A DNA stretch of 64,000 bases, taken from positions 1 through 64,000 of the forward strand of contig SUUI01000003.1 in NCBI GenBank assembly GCA_015062605.1. Reading direction: 5' to 3'. The notes below the pieces were generated by a model. The model saw nothing but the letters and a program-made list of their open reading frames with translations. It was not told the origin of the DNA and ran no database searches. The translations under genes and the position numbers were made by a program. This document shows, piece by piece, positions 8,311 through 16,677 of the stretch (the stretch's first letter is position 1; every line of letters begins with the position of its first letter). Source of the stretch: Eggerthellaceae bacterium (GTDB lineage Bacteria > Actinomycetota > Coriobacteriia > Coriobacteriales > Eggerthellaceae).

Positions 8311-9132
8311 GTGGAAAGAATCGATATCGCGCTCGTTCAGATGCAATCGAAGGTAGGAGACGTTGCCGCCAACTTGTCGGCAATGAAGCGCATCATGCGA
8401 GCTGCCGCAGAAGAAGGCGCCCGAATCGTATGTTTCCCAGAAGCGAGTCTGACGGGTTATAGTGCAACCCGCGCAGACGAGATCGCTCTTTATCCGACAT
8501 GCCCCGAGGTGTGCGAGCTTTTCGATTTGGCTGATATGCTGGGCGTTGCTGTGTGTTTCGGCATGTTCGAACGAGCGGCAAACGGGGAAGTATTCATTGC
8601 GCAACCTCTGCATGCGTCGGATGCAACGCTTTGGCATCGAAAAACGCATCTGGGGGAGAAAGAGCAAAAAAAGATAAGCTCGGGGCAGACTATCGGGACT
8701 ATCGATATCTTCGGCGTTCGGGTCGGAGTCCAGGTTTGTTGGGAAACGCATTTCCCCGAGTTATCCACCATCCAGCGCGCTCAAGGAGCCGAGGTGGTGC
8801 TCATGCCGTTTGCAAGTGGGGCAAGCGGGGAAGCGCGTCGAGAAGCATGGCTTAAATACCTTCCTGCGCGTGCTTCCGACAACGGCATGTACGTCCTCGC
8901 GACGAATGCTCTGCTCGATCCCGAGACGACAGCAAGCCCGACCGCCCTCGGGGGCGGAATGATGGCCATAGACCCATACGGTAAGGTCGTAGGTGAGTAT
9001 TTCAAGACGGATGAATGTGTGTTCATCTGCGATATCGACGGTATGCTCCCACGTAATTCGGCCAGCTCATCGATGGGTGGTCAGTCGTACTTCGACAATC
9101 GCAGACCCGAGCTGTTCGAAAAGTATCGCTAA
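8311..9132 (+). CDS. carbon-nitrogen hydrolase (nitrilase superfamily)
   Basis: A 273-residue protein with the three catalytic residues of the nitrilase superfamily: Glu in CFPEASLTGY, Lys in WHRKTHLGE and Cys in VQVCWETHFPE. Members hydrolyse amides or nitriles, for example N-carbamoyl-putrescine or omega-amides; the substrate is not evident. GTG 8311 has GGAGG at 8301-8305, so I prefer it to ATG 8293, which lacks a site. Its last four bases overlap the end of the convergent YjbQ gene. Confidence 0.88.
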   Translation: MERIDIALVQMQSKVGDVAANLSAMKRIMRAAAEEGARIVCFPEASLTGYSATRADEIALYPTCPEVCELFDLADMLGVAVCFGMFERAANGEVFIAQPLHASDATLWHRKTHLGEKEQKKISSGQTIGTIDIFGVRVGVQVCWETHFPELSTIQRAQGAEVVLMPFASGASGEARREAWLKYLPARASDNGMYVLATNALLDPETTASPTALGGGMMAIDPYGKVVGEYFKTDECVFICDIDGMLPRNSASSSMGGQSYFDNRRPELFEKYR

Positions 9133-9527
9133 TTCCCGACGATCTGCACATGGAAACTGCGTTTGCGCGGACCATCGAACTCGCAGAAATAGATGCCTTG
9201 CCATGTTCCGAGGGCAAGCGTGCCGTGCGTGATAGGGATAGTTTCCGATGCCCCGACAAGGGTTGATTTCAGGTGCGCATGGCTATTGCCTTCTATGTGC
9301 CGGAATTCTGAGCGATCCGAAGAGCCGAATGCGTCCGCTAAAGCGAAGAGCAGATCATGCTGCACATCTGGATCGGCGTTCTCGTTGATGGTTATCGCAG
9401 CTGTCGTATGGGGGCAGTACACGGTGCACAGTCCTTCTGTAACCTTGCTTTCTCGTACAGCTTTCTTCACCTGAGAAGTGATGTCGTGGAAAGAGAAGCG
9501 CGAAGTCATAAGCTCGAACGATTCCAT
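9129..9527 (-). CDS. YjbQ/UPF0047 family protein
   Basis: A 132-residue protein with the full signature of the YjbQ family: CPHTTAAITINENADPDV, then EGNSHAHLKSTLVG, then LALGTWQGIYFCEFDGPR. Family members are small beta proteins; some have weak thiamine-phosphate synthase activity, but the physiological role is unsettled. AAAGGA precedes the start. Monocistronic, convergent with the nitrilase-family gene. Confidence 0.9.
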   Translation of the reverse strand: MESFELMTSRFSFHDITSQVKKAVRESKVTEGLCTVYCPHTTAAITINENADPDVQHDLLFALADAFGSSDRSEFRHIEGNSHAHLKSTLVGASETIPITHGTLALGTWQGIYFCEFDGPRKRSFHVQIVGN

Positions 9528-9653
9528 TTAACGTCCTTTCATGTGCAGGAAAACCGTTTCCATGTCGGGTTTTTCCATACCATTGCATGCTCAGCAAAGG
9601 GTTTTTATGTAGCGATTTGCCATGCGTACGATTATTTGCGTTACCTCATACTA

Positions 9654-9736
9654 TAATCATCGGGCATTTTGTTGAGGCAGGCAACTAAAAGGAATATCTG
9701 AACAGCGGCGGACGCGGGGGTTCGCAATCGGTCCGC
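9654..9736 (+). promoter_or_regulatory. candidate promoter and leader of the surface-polymer gene
   Basis: TATAAT at 9654-9659 is a perfect -10. The leader then holds a hairpin with arms GCGGAC (9708-9713) and GTCCGC (9731-9736) shortly before the start at 9759. No T-run follows, so I do not call a terminator. The rest of 9528-9758 shows nothing else. Confidence 0.4.
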
Positions 9737-9758
9737 AGCTTATCATGTAGGTGGGCAA

Positions 9759-11360
9759 TTGACGCATTCTGGCTTAATCGATCAGGGCTCTTCATTCTCT
9801 AGTCGCATTCGTTCGATCGATGTGATTTCCATCATGCTTGCGCTTTCCTGCATCGTCATGGGCGTGTTTTTCTACACGTTGTCCGATACGCGTTCTGCTT
9901 TGGTCATACCCCTCTTAGGCGCTCTTTTCGTCATGCTTGCCTGGGCGTGGTATCGCTTTAGAGGCGTTACCGACACGTCCGTCGAGAGAAGAATGTTTCC
10001 GATAGCCCTCATTTGTTTGGCGCTGATGTACGGGCTCGTGTTCCCTCCGGAGTCGGTTCCCGACGGAGTCTATCACTACAAGGTCTCATACTACTGTGCC
10101 AACCTCATCGAGCATTCCGATAATCCGCATCTGATCAGGGCGGAAGATGAGGAGCTTTTGAGTATCGCAAACGGCGTGCCCGTCATCGTCGATAAGAGCA
10201 GCATCTCTCCGATCAAGAGGAACCTGTCTGCGTTCGATTCGAATGAGGAATTAATCGAAAACGCCGACTACAGTGCTTTCGTCGACGGCCTCAACATCAC
10301 TTCTACCTTCATCCAGCAGAAACTCGCTCCTGCACTCGGAGTTTTTCTCGGGAAGGCTATCGGGCTCAATGCCTTCTGGGTCTACACCTTGGGGATGATA
10401 TTCAATCTACTTTACGGAGTCGTGCTCATCATGCTTTCCGTGAGGATTACCCCGATCGGGAAGAAGACCTTCATGGCGATCGCTTTGCTCCCCATGACCC
10501 TGCATCTGTTAGGCTCCCATTCCTACGATGTCGGCACCTTGGGACTCGCGTTTCTCCTTACGGCATTGCTACTGCGCGCAATACGCCGCGAAGACATGAT
10601 CACCATAAAGGAGCTGTTGTGCATCGGCATCGTGGGATGCCTGCTTGCTCCATGCAAGACCGTGTACTCGCTTATCATCTTTCTCGCGGTCTTGATACCC
10701 GCATCCCGTTTTCCTTCAAAGGGACGGGCGATTGCGGCCAGAGCGATCATCATCGCGCTTCCGTTCGCGGTGATAGCCCTGCTCCAGCTGCCAGGCATCT
10801 TGACCATGCTCGGCATCACGCAGCCAGCAGCGCAGGCGGCTGAGGTGTCGAGCGGGGAAGGTGCCATGCAGCCCTACGTGCTCGGTGATCTCGTCACTGA
10901 TCCGGGCTTTGCGGCAAGCTTGTTCCTTAACACGTTTTTCGTCAAAGGTTGGGAGTATCTGCTCACGTTTGTCGGTTCGGCTCTTGGATGGCTCCAAGGC
11001 AACCTGATTGCTCCTGAATATCTCACGCTTGTGCTTCTGTTGCTTGTCGGGCTTTCGGTTGTGCGGTCTCCAGAGGACAAGGGGGTTCTTCCGCCGAAGG
11101 CACGTATTCTGCTGTTCATCGTATTCGCCATCGCAGTATTGGCCATCATGCTCGCGCTATGCCTCGATCATACGCCGAACACATATGATTACATCGAAGG
11201 CGTCCAGGGACGTTATTTCCTGCAGATCGCCCCGCTGCTCTTGATTGCATTGCGCGGCAGTGCGTTCTGCTTCAACAGGAGAATGACGTTCACTCTCATC
11301 ATCTCGTTTGTAGCCTTAAACGCTACCTATATCGGTTTTATCTTCACAAGGCTTCTATGA
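9759..11360 (+). CDS. DUF2142 polytopic membrane protein
   Basis: A 533-residue protein with about 11-13 hydrophobic helices and an early extracytoplasmic loop containing VFPPESVPDGVYHYKVSYY, the PP-x(3-4)-PDE/G-x-YH motif of DUF2142. These proteins resemble polyprenyl-linked sugar glycosyltransferases and often sit in polysaccharide clusters. The TTG start has AGGTGGG at 9749-9755. It is followed by an MBOAT acyltransferase and an SGNH-like protein, supporting a role in a cell-surface glycan. Molecular function is inferred from family and context only. Confidence 0.78.
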   Translation: MTHSGLIDQGSSFSSRIRSIDVISIMLALSCIVMGVFFYTLSDTRSALVIPLLGALFVMLAWAWYRFRGVTDTSVERRMFPIALICLALMYGLVFPPESVPDGVYHYKVSYYCANLIEHSDNPHLIRAEDEELLSIANGVPVIVDKSSISPIKRNLSAFDSNEELIENADYSAFVDGLNITSTFIQQKLAPALGVFLGKAIGLNAFWVYTLGMIFNLLYGVVLIMLSVRITPIGKKTFMAIALLPMTLHLLGSHSYDVGTLGLAFLLTALLLRAIRREDMITIKELLCIGIVGCLLAPCKTVYSLIIFLAVLIPASRFPSKGRAIAARAIIIALPFAVIALLQLPGILTMLGITQPAAQAAEVSSGEGAMQPYVLGDLVTDPGFAASLFLNTFFVKGWEYLLTFVGSALGWLQGNLIAPEYLTLVLLLLVGLSVVRSPEDKGVLPPKARILLFIVFAIAVLAIMLALCLDHTPNTYDYIEGVQGRYFLQIAPLLLIALRGSAFCFNRRMTFTLIISFVALNATYIGFIFTRLL

Positions 11361-11584
11361 CATTCAACGAGACTGATGGTCCGTTTCGTTCGCATGACGA
11401 TGCGTTGCTTGCCGTTCAGATTGGTGTCCATTTTTTCGGATAGTTTATTAGCCCGTTTTCTGTAGTGCCAGCATCCGTCATACCGGTTCATCTGATACAA
11501 TGAACATGTAAGTGTCTGCACCCAAACCACACCAGTAATATGAACGAACACCTACTTGGGGAAAACGGTTAAGCAAGTATTACC

Positions 11585-13174
11585 ATGAACTCGTATTTCT
11601 CCTTAGCTTTCAATCTCATTCTCCTTCCATGCACGATAATCGTGTATTGTCTCGCACCCCGTAAAGCCCGTTTCGCTGTTTTGCTTGCAGCAAGCTATGT
11701 GTTCTTCTGGTGCTTAAGCGGCGCGCTCATCGCGTTCATCCTCATCTCGACTGCCATCGTTTATGCGTGCGGACGCCAGATGGCATCGCTCTTATGCAGG
11801 CGCGATGAGTTATTGGCTGAGGCTTCATCGGGCAAGAAGCAGATCAAGAAGGATTGCAAGCGCCGTATGCGCTACGTGCTCATCGTGGGTGCCGTTCTGA
11901 ATTTCGGGATGCTTTTCACGCTGAAATATCTCGGTTTCTTCAGCGCATCGGCAAGCTCGCTCCTTGCGTTGCTCGGCTTCGAGATTCCTGAAATCACAGC
12001 AACCATAGGAGTGCCGATCGGCATCTCATTCTATACGTTGATGGCCGTTTCCTATCTCGTTGACGTCTATCGCGAAACGGTGGAAGCAGATTCCAACATC
12101 GGTCACGTCGCGTTGTTTCTGGCTTTCTTCCCTCAGATCATGGAAGGCCCCATCTGCCGCTATGGGCAGACAGCCAAAGCGCTATACGCGGGCGATCCAG
12201 TTAAGCTCGGAAACATGTACCGAGGCATTCTCAGGATCCTGTACGGCATGGCGAAAAAAATCGTCGTCGCTGACAGGCTGAATGCGTTTGTCGATAACGT
12301 TTTCACCGATTACACTTCCTTCGATGGCGGCATCATCGCCCTCGCAGCCGTTCTGTACACCATAGAGCTTTATTGCGACTTCTCTGGCACGATGGATATC
12401 GCGGTCGGCATCGCGCGCATCTTCAACGTGAATCTGCCCGAGAATTTCAGACAGCCGTTCTTCTCCCGTACATCTTCGGAATTCTGGATGCGTTGGCATA
12501 TCACGCTCGGTACATGGTTCAAGGATTATGTGTACTATCCGATATCCTTATCGAAGCCCTGCAAGGCGTTGACGAGCAAGGCAAGGAAAAGATTCGGCAA
12601 TCGATACGGCCCTTTGCTTGTAAGCTCCATTGCACTTTTCGTCGTGTGGTTCTTCAACGGGCTGTGGCATGGCGCAGGATCGCAATACCTGCTCTTCGGC
12701 ATGTATTATTTCGTTATGATTTTCTTAGGCGGGTTGATCGAGCCGCTCGCCTCAGCGATTGCCGAGGAACTGCACATTAATCGAGACGGCATGCCATACC
12801 GGGTTTTCCAGAATCTACGCACGCTCATTGTGATATTCGCAGGCGAGATGATTTTCAGAGCGACAAGTGCGGCAGATGGCTTGACGATGCTAGGCACTGC
12901 GATTTCTGGTTTTACGATTGAGTCGTTTTCCCAGGGAACCGTTTTCATGATAGGGGTGGACCCTTATGATTTCGCCATCGTGGTGCTTGTGCTTTTGGCG
13001 ATGTTCGTCATCGGCGTCATCAAGGAGCGCGGGGGCGACCCGTGCGAATCGATAGCACAGCAAAACGATGTCGTTAAGTGGGGAGTGTTGGTATTCATTG
13101 CTTTGTTCATCATCGTGTTCGGTGCGTATGGTCCGAATTACACGCCAGTCGAGCCGATGTATGCGCAATTTTAA
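11585..13174 (+). CDS. MBOAT-family O-acyltransferase (AlgI/DltB-like)
   Basis: A 529-residue polytopic membrane protein. It contains the MBOAT hallmarks: ELYCDFSGTMDIAVGIA, then SEFWMRWHITLGTWFKDYVY, then VVWFFNGLWHGAG with the conserved catalytic-type His (WHGAG). AlgI, PatA and DltB relatives move acyl groups, usually acetyl, across the membrane to extracellular polymers. It is followed 22 bases later by an SGNH-like membrane-anchored protein, the usual partner of AlgI-type enzymes (AlgJ/AlgX/DltD). The upstream 224-base gap holds no clear promoter. The acceptor polymer is unknown. Confidence 0.87.
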   Translation: MNSYFSLAFNLILLPCTIIVYCLAPRKARFAVLLAASYVFFWCLSGALIAFILISTAIVYACGRQMASLLCRRDELLAEASSGKKQIKKDCKRRMRYVLIVGAVLNFGMLFTLKYLGFFSASASSLLALLGFEIPEITATIGVPIGISFYTLMAVSYLVDVYRETVEADSNIGHVALFLAFFPQIMEGPICRYGQTAKALYAGDPVKLGNMYRGILRILYGMAKKIVVADRLNAFVDNVFTDYTSFDGGIIALAAVLYTIELYCDFSGTMDIAVGIARIFNVNLPENFRQPFFSRTSSEFWMRWHITLGTWFKDYVYYPISLSKPCKALTSKARKRFGNRYGPLLVSSIALFVVWFFNGLWHGAGSQYLLFGMYYFVMIFLGGLIEPLASAIAEELHINRDGMPYRVFQNLRTLIVIFAGEMIFRATSAADGLTMLGTAISGFTIESFSQGTVFMIGVDPYDFAIVVLVLLAMFVIGVIKERGGDPCESIAQQNDVVKWGVLVFIALFIIVFGAYGPNYTPVEPMYAQF

Positions 13175-13196
13175 GGGATAAGGCAGGAAAGCATTC

Positions 13197-14174
13197 GTGA
13201 TTAAGCCGTCAGAAGAGACGATTAAAAGAGCCTTGAGGGCGCTTTCGGGCGCGGTGCTCGCCGGCCTGGCCATCCTTCTGCTCCTTGGCTTGCTCTCGCT
13301 GTTGTTCATCCCGAAGAACAACACGGCAAGAGATGGCATCCTCGACCAGAAGGCCAACGGTATCTTAGGCGAGCCGAAGAATACCATTGATGTTCTCTTC
13401 GTCGGGGATAGTGAAGTCCTAAGCGCCTTCTCACCCTTGGAAATATGGGGCGAATACGGATTCACCTCATACGATTGCGCCATGAAGGGCCACCGTATGC
13501 CCGACAGGTACTCGTTATTGCTCCAGGCGACAGAAGAGCAGAAGCCGAAGGTGGTCGTCATCGAAACCCATGATTGTTATTCTCCGTTCACGCCCGGCAT
13601 GGCCTTCATCCGCAGCGTACAGGACGCGCTTCCCGTGCTTGAATACCATGACCGCTGGAAAAGCTTGACTTTTGCCGACGTGACGGAGGAACCGGACGCG
13701 ACGTGGACTGACGACTTGAAGGGTTTCTACCTCAACACGGATGTTGAGCCTGCTAACGACGAAGGCCATATGGCACCTACCGACGAGGTTGAGAAGCTTG
13801 CCGTCATGAATAGATGGTATCTGAAGAGGATGATCGACCATTGCCGTGAGATCGGCGCTGTGCCAGTGCTCGTGAGCTCGCCGAGTACCTATAACTGGAA
13901 TACTGCGCGCCATAACGGCATCGCGGAGTTCGCGAAAGGCGCGAATGTCGAATACATCGACCTGAACGTGGAGCCGACCAAGGTCGACATCGACTGGGAG
14001 ACCGATACACGCGATGGGGGAGATCACTTGAATCTTTATGGTGCGGTAAAGGTCTCGGACTGGGTCGGGGAGTACCTAAGCGAAAGCTACGGTCTGTCCG
14101 ACCATAGGGAGGATCCGAAGTTCCAAGCGTGGAACGAAGCGCTTGAGCGTTACGAGGAGCTCATCGACAGATAA
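13197..14174 (+). CDS. membrane-anchored SGNH-like protein (AlgJ/DltD-type partner)
   Basis: A 325-residue protein with one N-terminal transmembrane helix (LAGLAILLLLGLLSLLFI) and an extracytoplasmic domain. It shows an SGNH-like block I (VLFVGDSEVLSAF, with Ser after GD) and a late DGGDHLN that supplies a Asp-x-x-His-like pair. Such proteins complete O-acylation of extracellular polymers with an MBOAT partner, which here is the gene just upstream. The GTG start has AGGAAAG about six bases before it. The SGNH call is motif-based; catalytic activity is not certain. Confidence 0.72.
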   Translation: MIKPSEETIKRALRALSGAVLAGLAILLLLGLLSLLFIPKNNTARDGILDQKANGILGEPKNTIDVLFVGDSEVLSAFSPLEIWGEYGFTSYDCAMKGHRMPDRYSLLLQATEEQKPKVVVIETHDCYSPFTPGMAFIRSVQDALPVLEYHDRWKSLTFADVTEEPDATWTDDLKGFYLNTDVEPANDEGHMAPTDEVEKLAVMNRWYLKRMIDHCREIGAVPVLVSSPSTYNWNTARHNGIAEFAKGANVEYIDLNVEPTKVDIDWETDTRDGGDHLNLYGAVKVSDWVGEYLSESYGLSDHREDPKFQAWNEALERYEELIDR

Positions 14175-14202
14175 AAAAATCACCGCCTGAATGGACGGTG
14201 AT
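14173..14202 (-). terminator. intrinsic terminator of tRNA-Asp
   Basis: Read on the minus strand, the stem ATCACCG / CGGTGAT is followed by TTTTTTT, immediately 3' of tRNA-Asp. The hairpin also lies at the end of the plus-strand surface-polymer genes. Confidence 0.85.
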
Positions 14203-14213
14203 GAGGGTTTTGA

Positions 14214-14290
<77 letters not shown>

Positions 14291-14508
14291 GTGCGTTATG
14301 CAGCGACAGACATTTTACTTGCAAATGGTTGCTCGTGCAATAGGTTTTCAGGGTTTTTTCCCAACGGTCAGGACCTGGCATCAAGCGATAGGCTTAGCTT
14401 TTGCTATGCACATAATCGCTCTTTTCCCGTTATCGCGGAGTGAATGCGTACGCATATGCGCGCAAAGGCGCTACAATGGCGTAGAACGAAAGACATTAAG
14501 GATAAGCC

Positions 14509-16677
14509 TTGCGCATTTTACGATATCTTCTTGAGCATAAGCTTGCTTTGTTGGTTGTCGTCTCGATGTTTGTCATCCAGGCGTTCTGCGACCTATCGCT
14601 GCCATATTTCACATCGCAGATCGTCGATGTGGGCATCCAGCAATCCGGCGTCGAGGACGCCGTTCCCGGGTCCATGAGCTCGGAGACGTTCGAACGCATT
14701 GCAGCACAGCTTTCAGAAAGCGATGAGGCTCTTTTACGTGATGCCTACACGCAAGCGGAAGATGGTTTATGGAAGCTTGGAGATGTGGATGGCGAAGCGC
14801 GCGCAGGGCTCGATGCCGCCTTGTCGTTCCCGCTTGCCGTGGGCTATATGCCCCAGATAGCGCCCAATGTGGATACAGCGGGCGCTGTCGATGCGTATCT
14901 GGCCGGGACGCTTTCAAAGGAAGAACTTCTCGGCATCGTCGATCAAGCGAAAGAGAGCGCCCGTGCGAATTCCCCCGATAGTTTCGAAGCCTTCATCGCG
15001 CAGCAGAGTATCGAGGCGGTCAAAGCAGAATATAGGGCATGCGGCATAGATGTCTTTGACGTTCAGCTCGGATACCTGATCCGCATCGGCCTGTTCATGC
15101 TACTAGCGACGCTTCTTGCGCTTATCGTGCATTGCGTGATGAATTTCGCAGCGTGCCGTACTGCGACCAAGATAGGCCGCGATTTGCGTACAAGGCTATT
15201 CACGAAGGTCATCTCGTTCAGCGATGCGGAGATCAATCGATTCTCTGCGGCATCGCTTATTACGCGCGGCACCAACGACATCCAGCTCATCCAGCAGCTG
15301 TGTCTGATGTTCCAGAGGCTCATGGTGTATTCGCCCATCCTCGCGATTGGCGGCATCATCATGATTGCTCAAACCAATGTCTCCATGAGCTGGATCATCG
15401 GGCTTGCAATCGTGCTCGTGGTGATCGTCAGCGGCATACTGATGGCAATCACCATGCCGAAGTTCAAAATCATGCAGACCTTGATCGACAAGGTGAACCT
15501 TATAGCTCGCGAGATGCTGACGGGTATGTCGGTGGTCCGCGCGTTTAATCGCCAGACATATGAGGAGCATCGCTTCGACGAGGCAAATATCGCCCTGCTC
15601 GGTACGCAGTTATTCACGAATCGCGCGATGGCATTCATGATGCCATCGATGATGCTTATCATGAACGCGGTTTCGGTCGTGATCGTGTGGGTTGGTTCGA
15701 GCTATGTCGATATGGGAACCATCCAAACCGGCGACCTGATCGCGTTCATCACGTATGCGATGGTCATCGTATCGAGTTTTCTGTTCCTGGGCCTTATAGC
15801 CATCATGATTCCGCGTGCAAACGTTGCATCGGTGCGCGTCGATGAGGTTATCGCAACATCTGCTTCCATTGCCGACGCAGCGCGTGTCTACGATGGCTTG
15901 GTTCCCGACTCCGATGGCGCGAAGATCGAGTTCAAGGACGTATGCTTCGCATATGCCGATGATTCCACGAATGCGATCGACCACGTAAGCTTCACCGTGC
16001 CAGCGGGTTCCACATGTGCGATCATAGGTCCCACAGGCTGCGGCAAGACGACGATTCTAAAGCTCATCGAACGCTTCTTCGATGTCACAAGCGGACAGGT
16101 GCTCGTCGATGATGTAGATGTTCGCGCGTTAAGCCAGCACAAGCTTCATAGCCTGCTCGGTTATGTTCCTCAACAAGCATTTCTATTCTCAGGAACCATC
16201 GCGACCAATGTCGCGTATAGCGATTCCGAAATGCCCGAGGAACGCATCGAAACATCGCTATCGATTGCTCAGGCAACCGACTTCGTCCATGCGAAGGAGA
16301 AGGGTCTGGATGAGGAGGTCTCGCAAGGAGGCACGAACGTCTCGGGCGGGCAAAGGCAGCGCCTTGCGATCGCCCGCGCGCTTGCGACCGATGCGAAGGC
16401 GTTTTTGTTCGATGATAGCTTCTCGGCGCTCGACTACAAGACCGATGCCGCGCTTCGCCGGGACCTGAAAGAAAAACTCTACGGAAAGACGGTTCTAATC
16501 GTTGCCCAGCGTATCGCAACCATCATGGGCGCCGATCAGATCATCGTGCTCGATGAGGGTCGCATCGTAGGATGCGGCACGCATGTAGAACTTTTGAACT
16601 CGTGCGAAACGTACCGCGAGATTGCCCTTTCCCAGCTCTCCGAGCAAGAACTTTTCGGGGGAGGTGAAGTCGCATGA
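14509..16677 (+). CDS. ABC exporter half-transporter with degenerate catalytic site
   Basis: A 722-residue fused permease-ATPase. Walker A is GPTGCGKTT, the signature is VSGGQRQRLAIARA, and Walker B reads AFLFDDSFSALD, with Asp in place of the catalytic Glu. This is the pattern of the degenerate-site subunit of heterodimeric exporters (LmrCD, BmrCD, TM287/288). Between TM1 and TM2 (residues about 48-185) lies a mostly helical, acidic insertion of some 140 residues, which would face outside. The TTG start follows AAGGA. Its last four bases overlap the partner gene (ATGA). Substrate unknown; multidrug or lipid export is the family norm. Confidence 0.88.
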   Translation: MRILRYLLEHKLALLVVVSMFVIQAFCDLSLPYFTSQIVDVGIQQSGVEDAVPGSMSSETFERIAAQLSESDEALLRDAYTQAEDGLWKLGDVDGEARAGLDAALSFPLAVGYMPQIAPNVDTAGAVDAYLAGTLSKEELLGIVDQAKESARANSPDSFEAFIAQQSIEAVKAEYRACGIDVFDVQLGYLIRIGLFMLLATLLALIVHCVMNFAACRTATKIGRDLRTRLFTKVISFSDAEINRFSAASLITRGTNDIQLIQQLCLMFQRLMVYSPILAIGGIIMIAQTNVSMSWIIGLAIVLVVIVSGILMAITMPKFKIMQTLIDKVNLIAREMLTGMSVVRAFNRQTYEEHRFDEANIALLGTQLFTNRAMAFMMPSMMLIMNAVSVVIVWVGSSYVDMGTIQTGDLIAFITYAMVIVSSFLFLGLIAIMIPRANVASVRVDEVIATSASIADAARVYDGLVPDSDGAKIEFKDVCFAYADDSTNAIDHVSFTVPAGSTCAIIGPTGCGKTTILKLIERFFDVTSGQVLVDDVDVRALSQHKLHSLLGYVPQQAFLFSGTIATNVAYSDSEMPEERIETSLSIAQATDFVHAKEKGLDEEVSQGGTNVSGGQRQRLAIARALATDAKAFLFDDSFSALDYKTDAALRRDLKEKLYGKTVLIVAQRIATIMGADQIIVLDEGRIVGCGTHVELLNSCETYREIALSQLSEQELFGGGEVA

